Shown here: positions 1-12,329 of the stretch, one piece after another
Position numbering within the stretch: position 1 is the stretch's first letter
Layout of the letters: every line of letters begins with the position of its first letter
DNA from: Neonectria sp. B-13
Taxonomy: Eukaryota > Ascomycota > Sordariomycetes > Hypocreales > Nectriaceae
NCBI GenBank assembly: GCA_002682825.1
Contig: NOKP01000030.1
Coordinates: forward strand, 443,924-507,923
DNA length: 64,000 nucleotides
Direction of reading: 5' to 3'
Translations under genes and position numbers: made by a program
The notes under the pieces: model-generated
What the model saw: only the letters and a program-made list of their open reading frames with translations
Told to the model about the DNA's origin: nothing
Databases searched by the model: none

Positions 1-1518
<1,518 letters not shown>

Positions 1519-3622
1519 AATGAAACGATTTGGGGGGGTTAACAAACAGTCGATGCAGAAGACAGAGGCGATGTGCTGTGACGGTCCCCAAAACTTGAAT
1601 TGGTAATGCTTCTCTACTTATGGGCTTCTCAATCTGCAGCCGGCACCGGGCGGGCGAAGCCATAAGCCCCCAGCCTTCGGAACTGCCGCAATCTTACCCG
1701 TGGGTCAGCTCTCGCTTTGCCCAATAGGTATTTAAGGTTGGGTGGGATGCTACGCGCCGGTATTACCAAGGATGTCGCGCCTTGATGATTGCCAAGATGA
1801 GACAGCCGGGATCTTCTGTTGCCATAAGGTTCCATTGCAAACTTCACCCAGTCATGACTGGCTTAAACAACGGGTACCTGTGTGGCCGGACGAAAAGTCC
1901 TCATGTGGAAGGATTGACAATTTGTCAGCGCTTGCGCGTGAAGGCTTCTTGGCATCATCCGAGGTGATAACCAATGGCTCTCCCTGTATTACAAGGACTT
2001 AAATTTCCGCAGCTAGGGATCCCCCGCAGTCACAAAGTCAGTGAATGCCGCGGCCAGGGGCATTTCAAGGGTCTGCCGAGACCAACTACATAAATACGGC
2101 AAGTGGATGTAAAACTCGACCGGGGTGCCATCCGTATTAGCGAACTTATGCACACGCTAGGTCCAACTCGGAAGCTCTGCTGCGCGCTTTGTGGCAGTGC
2201 AAGCAATCGCACTCAAATTGCGACGGTTTGCGAATACTATGCTACAAACTCTAACAAAACAAAAAAACGTTGGAACTAACTTCGCAAGGGTCCAGGGTAA
2301 GAAACCGTCATCAACCTGCGCTGGCCGTCTAGAGCAGTAATCGAGAACCTAATGACATGTGTTACGCGAGCTGCTGAAATAGGACAAGGGTGACCGGTCC
2401 AAAGCTTAAATCGTATTATCTTCGGGCACTCCTCTAAGTCACAATTAGAGTTGCCACGCATTTGCGAAGCGAAGTAAGCGAGAGCCTGTGATCAACCATA
2501 TATTGAAGTGATCGCTTGTGTAATCAACTCCCCTCACAACCAAGAAGGTCGGTTCGTCGCCGGCAGTTTCCGACGCAGGCAGGGCCTCTGCTGCCAAGTC
2601 AGATGTTCTTAAAAGCACCACCTTAATTAGCTCACAAGCGCTACAACTACCACACTGCACCAGATCGGGACACCGGACGTTCCTATTTAATACTGCGATG
2701 TCACATTCAAACCTCAACTCACAAGTCTCCCAAAGTCTCTACAATAGGCACAGTGATATCTAGAAACATTCCTCGTTCAGACGGGTGGTAACTAGCATGT
2801 CACATGAGTTTTTCTTTACTATATGTTTGTGTTTTGTGCATGCAGAACTAAATGGGAACATCCTGATAACTTTAAGCCGCCAAGGGGAGCTACTGTATAT
2901 AACGAGATAAGAAAGCCGCCCAGACACCTCAGGTTCCGAAATCATACCAAGATCTGGACACTTTGGTAAGATGATGGTGTGATATCGGCATCACATCAGA
3001 CATGGAAACTAACTGGACACTTTTGAAAACAAATCAAACAACCTGAGACTATCTGCGTCTTTCTTCTATTTGAGGCTGTATTTATTATCACAGATTGTAC
3101 CTGATGAATATTACTCTACAAATGAACTTCAGACATGGGTGACCGGCAAGTTACAAGATACTAGTTTCCAAATTCGGTAGTCCACAATGGCTCCAAGATG
3201 TTGTCGATATGTAACAATACTTAACAATCAACATAAAAAACACTTCAAAGTTGACATTTATGCCATTGTTCAGGCCTCAGCGCTGAAGAAAAGGGTGAGT
3301 GAGACCACGTAAGCACATCAATCACATGTGATGACTAGTCTAAGATGCCCGGGGAATGTAGGAAAAAGTCGGGCATAGAGCGGCTTTACGTAGGTAAGTC
3401 CGCGTTGGTGCCAACAAAATGCCTGCGCCCACTGTTACGTGGTATCAGCGTGTTGCTAAATATATACCTACGCCTGCCAATCTTTTGCCAAGCCATGTCC
3501 CCTGAAATTCACCTGCACCTTCTTCTTTTTCATCACACTCGCAAACAAACACAGTCATTCTCACCGCTTATCGTCGCAACTCCCGAGTCCGACAGAACAC
3601 CACCTATTGCGACACTAGACGC
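1519..3622. other. Intergenic, about 2.1 kb
   Basis: No reading frame here shows a recognisable domain or a convincing exon pattern. The left end should contain the promoter of the minus-strand catalase-peroxidase and the right end the promoter of the transporter that starts at 3628. AT-rich stretches (for example 2990-3240) are present. I see no repeat or mobile element. Confidence 0.5.
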
Positions 3623-3631
3623 ATGACATGA
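3623..3631 (+). promoter_or_regulatory. Two-codon upstream ORF overlapping the transporter start
   Basis: An ATG at 3623 encodes Met-Thr-stop. Its TGA stop (3629-3631) overlaps the main ATG (3628-3630) as ATGA. This arrangement could reduce initiation or force termination-reinitiation on the transporter mRNA. The sequence is certain; a regulatory effect is inferred and depends on the transcript starting upstream of 3623. Confidence 0.4.
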
Positions 3632-5164
3632 CACCCAGGCGCTCATCCTCAGATGCAGACCGAAAGCTGGAGAGTGGGATTGCGCCTGCTCCCAGTACAC
3701 CGGGACGAGGTTTGCATCCAGCTTTCTACATTGCGTGCGCCGCAAACCTCTCCGATACGCCGAACAAAGCCACGCTCACATTCAATTAGGTTATGGATCT
3801 TCTTAAGCTCAAGTGTCATTCTCTTCAACAAATGGGTTCTTTCAACTGCCAAGTTTGGTGAGATTCCTTTTCACGGACCCAAATGACCCAGTCGAGATTT
3901 CCAAGCTAACCCAGAATTACTGCAAGACTTTCGTAAGCCCCCTTTGTAAACGAGTGCGAATGAGCGACCACTGACCACGAATCCGTAGCATTGTTCTTGA
4001 CCACATGGCACATGATCTTTGCGACGGCGACGACGCAAATAATGGCTCGATTCACCACAACACTTGACTCGCGGCACAAGGTGCCTATGAATGCGAACGT
4101 ATACATGTAAGTGCTCATTCGGACGAGTGTAACAGCTTTCTTGGTCCTGGTATCACCCAGCGATGGAATACTAATGGATCACTACCCACAAGGCGGTCTA
4201 TCGTACCGATTGGTATCATGTTCAGCTTCAGTCTGATCTGCGGCAATATGGCCTACATTTATCTCAGCGTGTCGTTCATCCAAATGCTAAAGGTACCATG
4301 ACGACAGAAGATACGCAAATCCAATCAACTGACCCTATCCAGGCTACCAATGCCGTTGCCACCTTGCTAGCTACGTGGGCATTCCGTATCGCTCCACCTA
4401 ATTTCCGTGTATTGGGGAACGTCTCATTCATTGTCGTGGGCATCGTAATCGCCTCATTCGGGGAGATTAAATTTGACCTTACCGGTTTTCTCTGTAGGTT
4501 GCCGCCAACTTTCGTGTCTGAGCATAAATGTCTGACATGACTACGCAGACCAAGTAAGCGGCATCCTCTTTGAGGCGCTGCGCCTTGTTATGGTGCAGCG
4601 CTTACTTAGCTCGGCTGAGTTCAAAATGGACCCCTTGGTGTCGCTGTACTACTACGCACCCGCTTGCGCGGTGGCCAACGGTCTTTTCACGTTGTTCATC
4701 GAGATTCCACGGATTACGATGAATGACATCTACTCAGTGGGCATGTTGACGCTTGTGGCTAACGCGTTTGTGGCTTTCTTGCTCAACGTGTCTGTGGTCC
4801 TCTTGGTACGCCGCGCTCCCTTTCCTCCTTCATGCATGTCACTGACTCCGTATAGATTGGCCAGACTTCAGCCGTTGTTTTGACCATGTCGGGTGTTCTC
4901 AAGGATATCCTGCTTGTTGTAGCCTCGATGGCTATATTCCGCGACCCTGTTACTGGCCAGCAGTTTTTCGGGTACTCGATCGCGCTTTGTGGGCTCGTAT
5001 ACTACCGGCTTGGTTCCGACAAGGTTAGCTCCCTTGCTACCGATGCTCGTCTACAAGTAGCTCAACTTCGTCATCAAAATCCTGCGAGAGCAAAGGTCTT
5101 TGTGAATATCGCGGTGCTAGCTGCGGTGGTTTTCTGTTTGTGGACCTGGGGACCAGCTTGGTAG
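3628..5164 (+). CDS. Triose-phosphate/nucleotide-sugar translocator family membrane transporter (TPT/DUF250)
   Basis: A multi-pass membrane transporter of the drug/metabolite superfamily, TPT branch (Pfam TPT), with probable Golgi/ER or other endomembrane location. Seven exons read cleanly: 3628-3734, 3790-3857, 3989-4106, 4193-4292, 4343-4493, 4549-4805 and 4856-5164. They sum to 369 codons plus stop. Family hallmarks are an N-terminal segment with [13 protein letters not shown], then LFLTTWHM, a central [19 protein letters not shown], and a C-terminal segment [16 protein letters not shown] followed by [12 protein letters not shown]. The length is typical. The first ATG (3623) gives only Met-Thr-stop, so 3628 is used. 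Substrate cannot be predicted; fungal members are mostly uncharacterised. It sits next to the ATP-grasp gene but on the other strand and I see no sign of co-regulation. Confidence 0.9.
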
Positions 5165-5747
5165 GGGAGCAACGCAAACGTGCTGGCTGACGACGCAGGT
5201 CACAAGGTCTAGTACTTTCTATCACGCATGACTAGCTAGTACCTATGCACTAATCTGTTGGTGAACCCGACTCCGCTGTCTACGGTTTCGTTGTATCTTT
5301 GCTTTGTTGTACTTGTATAGACTTGAAATTTGTTGTACGATAAGCTCTAAGAGATGACAGTTGCCGTGACAATAGCTAGTCCTGCCATTTCAATGTCCCT
5401 TAATCGTACGAAATATAGGTTAGAGAGTTGTGTTACACATTGGATCTTCACAGACCTTGCAATCCTTGATAGTGTAGATATACGCTGGGCTAAGTTGCAG
5501 GCTCATACTATTCACAATAACATCACACAATTGTTTCCAGACTTTACATACAGGGCATAGCCCGCTTCGGCGAAAAGTGAAAAACTATGATATTATCAAC
5601 GATGGATTGATCTCCCACTACCCTAAAGCCACATGACCACCTTTTTTTTTTTTTTTTTTTTTTTTGAAATATAGGTCTCAGTAGTCTTCTGGGAAGTAAT
5701 CCTTTTTGCCTTTAACAACTTCGTTACAAATGAAGAAAACCCCGCCG
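5165..5747. other. Convergent 3' intergenic region
   Basis: Region between two convergent genes, containing a 24-nt T homopolymer (listed separately). It presumably holds both terminators and polyadenylation sites. I see no gene. Confidence 0.5.
5642..5665. repeat. 24-nt poly(T)/poly(A) homopolymer
   Basis: An uninterrupted run of 24 T on the plus strand. On the minus strand it is poly(A) about 80 nt downstream of the ATP-grasp stop codon. It could be a simple slippage tract; the upstream gene keeps its introns, so a processed retrocopy of that gene is not supported. Confidence 0.8.
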
Positions 5748-7510
5748 TTAGTGCTGGCGTATCACGGAACAAATCCAAGCTCCACCGCAACTAACTGCAC
5801 ATATCCGACTGCCACTACTGCGCCATGTTCCCAAGCCAAGAAGCTTTCCGTTGACAACATGATATGTCCCGACAAGAGGATACCGTAGTCTATCCCCCGA
5901 CTCCTTCAGTATCACGTCATACAAGCGGGGAATTATTCGGCGCTGTACCACGCATGTCACCCCGGAAATCAGTCCAGGGGATTGGAGACGACCCAAGGCA
6001 GAAACCCACTCGCCAGGACTGAATTCGTCACCGAATACGATACCGGCCCCCTTGCCACCGCGAACTGGTTTTAGCATGTACTCGTCTTTCAGCTGAGGAA
6101 ACTTCTTTGACATTTTCAGAAGTTGAGCCAGCTGTTGTGAACCAGGAAGCATGGTGTCCACGATTCCTCGGTCAAGGACCAGTGCCTGCGATGGGGTGAG
6201 CACTTTGCGTGCGACCAGTGACTGCAGCTCCTGCTTAACGATGCCGAGCATGCGTTTGTCGTGGACCAGGAGAATAGTCCGCATGTCATTAAAACAGCGT
6301 AGGCTGATCTGGCGCAGAATTTCTGGCTCCAGTGCGAGCAACTCACGCTGGTGCAGCTCCATACCGACCTGATGAATCTCTTCTAAAATCTCTCCCTGGC
6401 TGGTGATTAGGGAAGAAGAGGAGGGGTGAGAAGGATCATCCCCAGTATTCTCAGCAATGCAGCAGAGCCGGTAACCCCCCTTTCCTTGAGGGTCAGGCAG
6501 TAGTCTGAGGTCCGCTGGGCTTATTAGCCTGGGCGTGACACCGAAACGCCGCTGAACGATGTCGATGAACATGTGGATGTCTATGCCTTTCTCTTCACCT
6601 TTGAGAAGATGCAACGGCAACCCCGGCTGGAAAAGGCTGAATAAGCCATCAATAATCTACTACATGTCAGAGTCTGGACCAACGTATGAGATAAATGACG
6701 TCTTCAGCATTACCTTTTCTGGATCTGTTGCGTTTTTCAGTCCACTGGCTCCCACGCCCATGTCATCTAGAGCTTGCTGTCCATAAGCCTCATGCATGAA
6801 CCCATTGAAGGAGAACCGAGCATTAATTTCTGTAATTCGGAAATTTTCCTCTGTTCCACCGTCTTCAGGGCCCCGACTATCCTCGACAAGAAAGTCTGGT
6901 CGCCATGAGCCTAGACACGCCGGGAACTTCTGCAAGTTCCCACACAGAACTTGGGTTTCCAACCACTGTGACACAGACGATGTTAATGCCACGTTTCAGA
7001 GGAGGCTTGAGTAATAGTACGAAAGATAACGAATAGTGGACTGACCTGTAAGAGATTTTCCTCTTCTTTTTCCAGAGGCATCCGTGCGGGAAAAGCAGCA
7101 TCACGGTCGGTCCACCATCGTTGAACAACGTCGCTGATGGCGGTAGTCAATGCTTCGTGAAGCTCTTCCATTTGTTGTTGATGGCATTTGCTAATCAGAA
7201 TTGGCCGAGGACAGGCAGCTCTGTACGAGTTGTTGTGCCATAAGTGAGGAGGGCACTTCGCCAGGAGGGTTGCTTGAATCTTGTCATGTTCCCGAGCGTA
7301 GATGGTACTCTTGGTCTTGTGAGGCAAGATGGACTCATAGCCGTCACGGTTAAGGCCAAGGTGGATCTGCTCCATTCGGGTAGTGACTGAGTACGTCATT
7401 GGGAATACAGGAGTAGGCTCGAAGGATGGCAAGTTCAGGTGTCTGGCCGAGGTGAAAACAGAATGATGCCGATGGATACTTATATCAAGCCAAGTCGGCT
7501 TTGGAGGCAT
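5748..7510 (-). CDS. ATP-grasp-type carboxylate ligase-like protein
   Basis: Three exons (7510-7046, 6965-6714, 6656-5748) give 541 aa. The C-terminal half resembles the ATP-grasp fold of glutathione-synthetase-like enzymes: a basic glycine-rich ATP loop EYMLKPVRGGKGAGIVFGDE, then VVQRRIIPRLYDVIL, then YPLVGTYHVVNGKLLGLGTWR. ATP-grasp enzymes activate a carboxylate as acyl phosphate and couple it to an amine or thiol. The N-terminal part has no motif I recognise. It is divergently transcribed from a 2-oxoglutarate oxygenase (607 bp between start codons) and lies near an acyl-adenylating ligase, an exporter and a regulator, which suggests small-molecule biosynthesis. Both introns have clean GT-AG ends and keep frame. 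No signal peptide or membrane segment is visible. The family call is moderately firm; substrates are unknown. Confidence 0.75.
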
Positions 7511-8117
7511 TTTGTAGGCCTGAGGTATGACGCTATTTCGTACACGTGCATGAGACTATTGGCCTGTCGTTCAATGCGACCGGGGTTTCGTTGGGTGAGA
7601 CACGATCACCAATTCTGTAGCCCGAAGAGGCGCGAGGTTTAATCTACTCCTTTTTGGCATCCAATACAGTCGCAGATGCTCTGAGCGAGATACCGGGCAG
7701 GGCCCCTCAGCGGGAGGAATATAGTTGATGATTGGACCCAACGTTAACTTCATGCAACGCTAAGGTGTGTTCCAGCTTCCTGCCGAACTACGATCTTCTC
7801 GTAATTGACCCTTCGCGGTGGTGGGAGTTACGGTGAGCCAGGGGTGTGTGAGACAGACCCAATAGTCTTGGTTCCACTGCAGCTGCAGCTTCGACTGCCG
7901 TCATCCCCGGGACGGGATGCGCGAGCCCCCAGGAGCTGTGGAACTTATGTTGCTGGCCATAGCTGGGTCCCTGAGGCTTGACAGCTACCCAATCTTTGAA
8001 GTTTAAAAGGTCCAACACCAGTCAGGAGAAGTAGGATAGAACCAAAGACTGACTTGTATCAATCACACTCGTGCCCCATTGCTGTATATTTCGACAACCT
8101 CCTCAACATTGTTCACG
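7511..8117. promoter_or_regulatory. Divergent promoter: ATP-grasp (-) / 2OG oxygenase (+)
   Basis: A 607-bp region between divergent start codons, consistent with shared control of the two enzymes. I found no CGGAG repeats of the kind present in front of the nearby regulator gene, and no clear TATA element. Confidence 0.45.
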
Positions 8118-9047
8118 ATGCATCGAGTTACGCGTCACGCTTGCAAAACCATCCGTGCGCACACCTTCACCCCGCGACAATCTTTTGTCCGAAATCATGG
8201 AGGCCGATTTCTTGCCACAGAAGCCTCGCAGTTGGTCCCTCATCTGGAAGCACCTGATCTGAGCTATGCCGAGGAGCGTCGTCATGTTCGCCATGTGGCC
8301 GAGAAGCTCCAGCAAAGTGGTATCCTCAAGATCAGTCTTCAGTTTCCAGACAGCAACAGCGAGTATCTCAAACAATTGCTCTTGAGTCTTCACACACACC
8401 ACGACCATCAACTACCCATCACGCACAGCGCGACCCGCGGCTGGTTCTGGGACGTCCGCCCCAGTACCACGGACTTTCAGGCTGGGAATCATCAGGCGCG
8501 ATCGGAAACCATGGACGAGTTTCCTTGGCATACGGATTGCAGTTATGAGAGTCTACCTCCTCGGTATTTCGCCCTCCAGGTGCTCCAGCATGATCGATTT
8601 GGCGGCGGAACCCTGTCCGTCATGAACGTCGAGCGACTGAGTGAGTTGCTTTCTCAAGCAACGCGTGCGAGTCTGGTCCGCCCAGAATACCGGATCACCA
8701 TCCCCCCCGAATTCATCAAGGATCCCACTCAACGACACATTCAAGGCAGTTTGTTGGTGGCGGACACGGAAGGCCAGTCAAGCATGATGCGGTTCAGAGG
8801 AGATATTCTCACGCCCTTGAGCGACAGGGCGTCGAGAGCGCTGGGCGAGCTCAAGCAAGCTTTGCAAAGCGTCGAGGCTCAATCGCACTCCACTGTACAT
8901 CTTACCGCAGACGACTTACCTTCACGAACAATCGTTCTGGTTGATAATCGCCGGTGGTTACACGCGCGAAATGAGATCAAGGATCCGAAACGCCATCTGC
9001 GTCGGGTGCGGTGGGACGCGATTCCGTTCCACCGCGTTGCTTACTAG
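8118..9047 (+). CDS. TauD/TfdA-like Fe(II)/2-oxoglutarate-dependent oxygenase, probably mitochondrial
   Basis: Single exon of 309 aa. The ATG at 8118 is the first in frame; the reading frame extends upstream only from a non-ATG codon. The iron site is visible as His138-x-Asp140 in EFPWHTDCSYE. The distal His (about 282) is in DNRRWLHARNE and is followed by the 2-oxoglutarate-binding Arg region RHLRRVRW. The family hydroxylates, desaturates or oxidatively cleaves small molecules with O2 and 2-oxoglutarate. The N-terminus is rich in Arg, Ser and Thr with few acidic residues and contains NHGGRFLATEA, which looks like a mitochondrial presequence with a processing site; this is inference. Divergent from the ATP-grasp gene, and followed on the same strand by the acyl-adenylating ligase. 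Substrate unknown. Confidence 0.85.
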   Translation: MHRVTRHACKTIRAHTFTPRQSFVRNHGGRFLATEASQLVPHLEAPDLSYAEERRHVRHVAEKLQQSGILKISLQFPDSNSEYLKQLLLSLHTHHDHQLPITHSATRGWFWDVRPSTTDFQAGNHQARSETMDEFPWHTDCSYESLPPRYFALQVLQHDRFGGGTLSVMNVERLSELLSQATRASLVRPEYRITIPPEFIKDPTQRHIQGSLLVADTEGQSSMMRFRGDILTPLSDRASRALGELKQALQSVEAQSHSTVHLTADDLPSRTIVLVDNRRWLHARNEIKDPKRHLRRVRWDAIPFHRVAY

Positions 9048-10214
9048 CATGGTAGTACTGTTGTTGAGTGATGGATGTTTCTCAGGGCTGTCTATGAGAG
9101 AGTAGTAATTTCGCTTATGATTGCGTCACCTGGCTGTGGAATGTGTTTTTATGTAGGCTGCGCCGAGGTTTAGTCAGTGACTGAGACAACGACGGCGGTG
9201 GGTGGATTGATCGATCTTCGCTAAAGCGCAAACCCTCTGTACCAAACACAACAGGCAGTATTAGCTAATTACCTTCTGAGGCATTTACTTTGATTTTGAC
9301 CAATTCCCTTGAGAGACATGTGCGTGCTGAGCACTCCAAATGTTCGGCAGTTCATGAGTGTACTACTATGAATGCTACTGTTCAGAAGCGGAAGGTAGCC
9401 GTTTTACTGCAGGCGGATACACCGACAGGACAACCAACACGGGCTGGAGCCCGCAGCACAATCATCATTTGGTAAAATTAGAAATACTCTGATGCTTGTT
9501 GTGAAAACTGCATGTTTTTTTCTTTGTTTTTTCTTCTTCAGCCAGCCATGTTGCGCATCTGCATGGTCAATACGGACAATGTCTGAGAATACGATCGTAG
9601 GCTTGCGCCACTGCCCTGCCGCTGTGGAGAATGAAAAGGGACCGCCGATGCAGTGGGCTGGCACGGGAAAGCGCCACCATCGCGGACGGGCCGGTTCTAA
9701 ACCGAGTGCGACGTAAGAATACCGAGTATGCCGTAGATAATAGGTAATTTCATTACCGACTGTGAGACAGGTGGAGCAGACGGGTCGTGACAGAAGGAGG
9801 GCCACCAATTACTGCCACGACGGCCTGTGAGTGAGACAAGTGGTGACTAGATCGGCTGAATCTGATTTACATAGTTCTGCTGTCTGGGATCGGACTGCCG
9901 TTCTCAGATCGATGGGGCCAATGAAACAGCCCCAACAATATCAGAACGCTCTCAGCCACCAGTCTATTGCAGCCCGCTAATGAGTGTTGAACCCTGGCCT
10001 ACCCGCAGGCGTCATGTGTCCTCGCTCGTCTTCTGTATACCACCTCGGCTGCTTCCATGTGACTGACAATAAAGGAGGCCCATTACCTGCCGGTCCGGTG
10101 GAATTGTGTCAATCTCGTAGTTTTGTCTGATTCTTTCTTCCCGCACTTTACTGGGAGATCTCTTGGTTAAGCATTTCAATATTCATCGCCATTGTAACTT
10201 TCGGCTCTCTCATC
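9048..10214. other. Intergenic, about 1.2 kb
   Basis: No coding signal is visible. The right end should carry the promoter of the ligase at 10215. Contains T-rich stretches (about 9510-9540) and nothing else I can name. Confidence 0.45.
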
Positions 10215-11706
10215 ATGGTTCTTGAATCAAATCACTCCTTGGCAGACGTACTGGCTGTTGCCAAGATTCACCCTTTCTACGACCCCAATGTCCAGTATCC
10301 GCCTGATTCCCACACAGTTCGCGCCATCAGGGAACAGGTTGCGAGGGAACCAACGGAAGCCGACTTACGGGCACAGCCGTTGCTGCGTAAAAAGGATCTG
10401 TAAGCACCAAGCGACATGACTACCTTCTGCACTCTCTAATTTATTCAATCAGTTATGTCACGATTGAGCGACTCATCAACGACGCAAGCCCCGAAAACGC
10501 TTACCGACATGGAATCTACGCAAGCGTGACAGGAGGTGGATTTGGCTCAAAACCCTTGTTTTTCGCGACGGATGTCCATGAGAATCGCAGACACAGGGCC
10601 AGTTTTGGTCGATTTCTTCGGAATATGGGGCTCATCAAACATGGAGACTGGGTTTTGACGACCCATAGTGCCGGTGAGCTTTATAGGTACGTGGTATCCG
10701 ATACTAAAATAAGGCAGACTGAAAGCGCTAACCTGTCAGATCTCTTGACCTCACTCTGGAAATCCTGGAAAACGCCGGAGCTTGTGTCCTTGCCGCTGGA
10801 AACCTTATGCCACTAGCGCATGTTGTTAGGCTCTTGATTGACTATCATGTCAACGTGCTGAGTGGCGACAGTAGCCAGGTGGTTCAAGCGGTGCATTACA
10901 TCTCAACGCTACCTCGTGAAGACCGAGAAAAGCTCAAGATTGACAAGATCATCTACACCTCTGAGACACTAACTGTCGCGCAACGGTCGCACATCACCGA
11001 GGTCCTTGGTCCTGTCAAGATCTGCTCGATATTGGGTAGTGCAGAAGCTGGCCCCTACGCAGCCAGCAACCCTGACATTACTGGGAAGAGCGCCGTTCCA
11101 GGTCATGAAGAGTTCATCTTTGACACCCGCGCCACGCTGTTTGAGATTCTTCCCCCTTCATTCTCGGAGCACGGCTCGGATCCGGATCTCATGCCCGAGG
11201 GAGAACAGGGCATCATTGCACAAACATCTCTCACACGCTTGCGCAACCCAGTCGTGCGCTACATCACGGGCGACATTGGGTCACTCCATTCTCTCCCTGA
11301 AGAAGCCCGGCCACAGGTCCCAGACAGCTATTGGCCCCATTTGCGCGTTCTTCGTCTTCAAGGCCGCGACCGCCGATTCAGCTTCGAGTGGGATGGGGAG
11401 TATTTCGAGTTTCATATTTTCTCATCTTTGATGAACAAAGCCGAATGCGGACTTCTTCAGTGGCAGGTTCTGTTGGACAAGATGGAGCCATCACAAGAGG
11501 CATCGCTTGAAATTCGTCTACTTTGCTCCCCGCGCAACGCACATCTTGTTTCGGAACAGGTGCTTAGCAAACGAATCATGGGGTTTCTGCATGTCTATTC
11601 TGCGAATGAGCATCGTTTTCAGATTAGATTTGTCAACAAACTGGACGAGTTTGAGCTGAGTAAGACGGGCAGAAAGGTTATTAAGTTTATTGATCGCTTC
11701 AATTGA
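10215..11706 (+). CDS. AMP-dependent (phenylacetate-CoA-ligase-like) acyl-adenylating enzyme
   Basis: Three exons (10215-10399, 10453-10686, 10740-11706) give 461 aa. The layout matches the PaaK-like branch of the ANL superfamily: a Gly/Ser-rich nucleotide loop in SVTGGGFGSKPLFF, then DWVLTTHSAGELYRSLDL, a central ICSILGSAEAGPYA where the aryl/acyl substrate loop is expected, and VVRYITGDIGS, the Tyr-x-Thr-Gly-Asp element that binds ribose and AMP. The C-terminal subdomain is short and ends in ELSKTGRKVIKFI, where the expected catalytic Lys region lies. Such enzymes make acyl-AMP and usually an acyl-CoA. It is a stand-alone enzyme with no carrier domain. Together with the ATP-grasp and 2OG genes, it suggests amide or thioester chemistry without an NRPS. 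Substrate unknown. Confidence 0.8.
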
Positions 11707-12329
11707 GCTAAGCTATGCACCGTCGTGGTACAGCCTAGTTTACATATTAGCCATAGCAGAGTACCAATATCAGAGATTGACCACCCTTATTAGCGAGCTA
11801 GATTGTGGTGTTTATTGTCTAATCTGGACACGGCAGTTTCGATAATAAGTCCTTTAAGAAGTGAATGAGGCTGTGTGACTCACCAAGCTGACCATAACAT
11901 CACAACAAGGCAATGGCAAGCCCTTTAGTACCACACAGCTATCTTTCATAATCTGAAGGTAATTAGGCTTGCTGAATTCGATTACACCTGATACAGTGAT
12001 ACTGGGTAGTGGAAGTTGGATCCATAGCGCTAAGCACGCGAGTATCGCTGTGATATTGCAGCAGGTGCCATTGTTTCATAGCAGCACTTCTATACACGAT
12101 TCAAGTCAGCATACAACGTATCCTTCTAGTACTAGACTCGGCAATTTTGGAATGCAGTGTTGTTTCTATCTGATTTGACAACCACTATTCTGGCACACAC
12201 TTTCAACCTCAACGTAGCAAGTCATGGGGGATTATGTTCGTATCTATAGGCTAACGACAAGCTGTCTAGTGCAACCATCTATCTGATCTCTTCCAAAAAA
12301 ATTATCTCTTTACATCGAACCAGTTCCAA
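11707..12329. other. Convergent 3' intergenic region
   Basis: Lies between the ligase (+) and the DHA1 transporter (-). AT-rich, no coding signal; presumably both 3' UTRs. Confidence 0.45.

Noticed and set aside
5642..7510. Retrotransposed copy suggested by the poly(A) tract after the ATP-grasp gene
   Set aside because: The gene has two spliceable introns and no target-site duplication that I can see.
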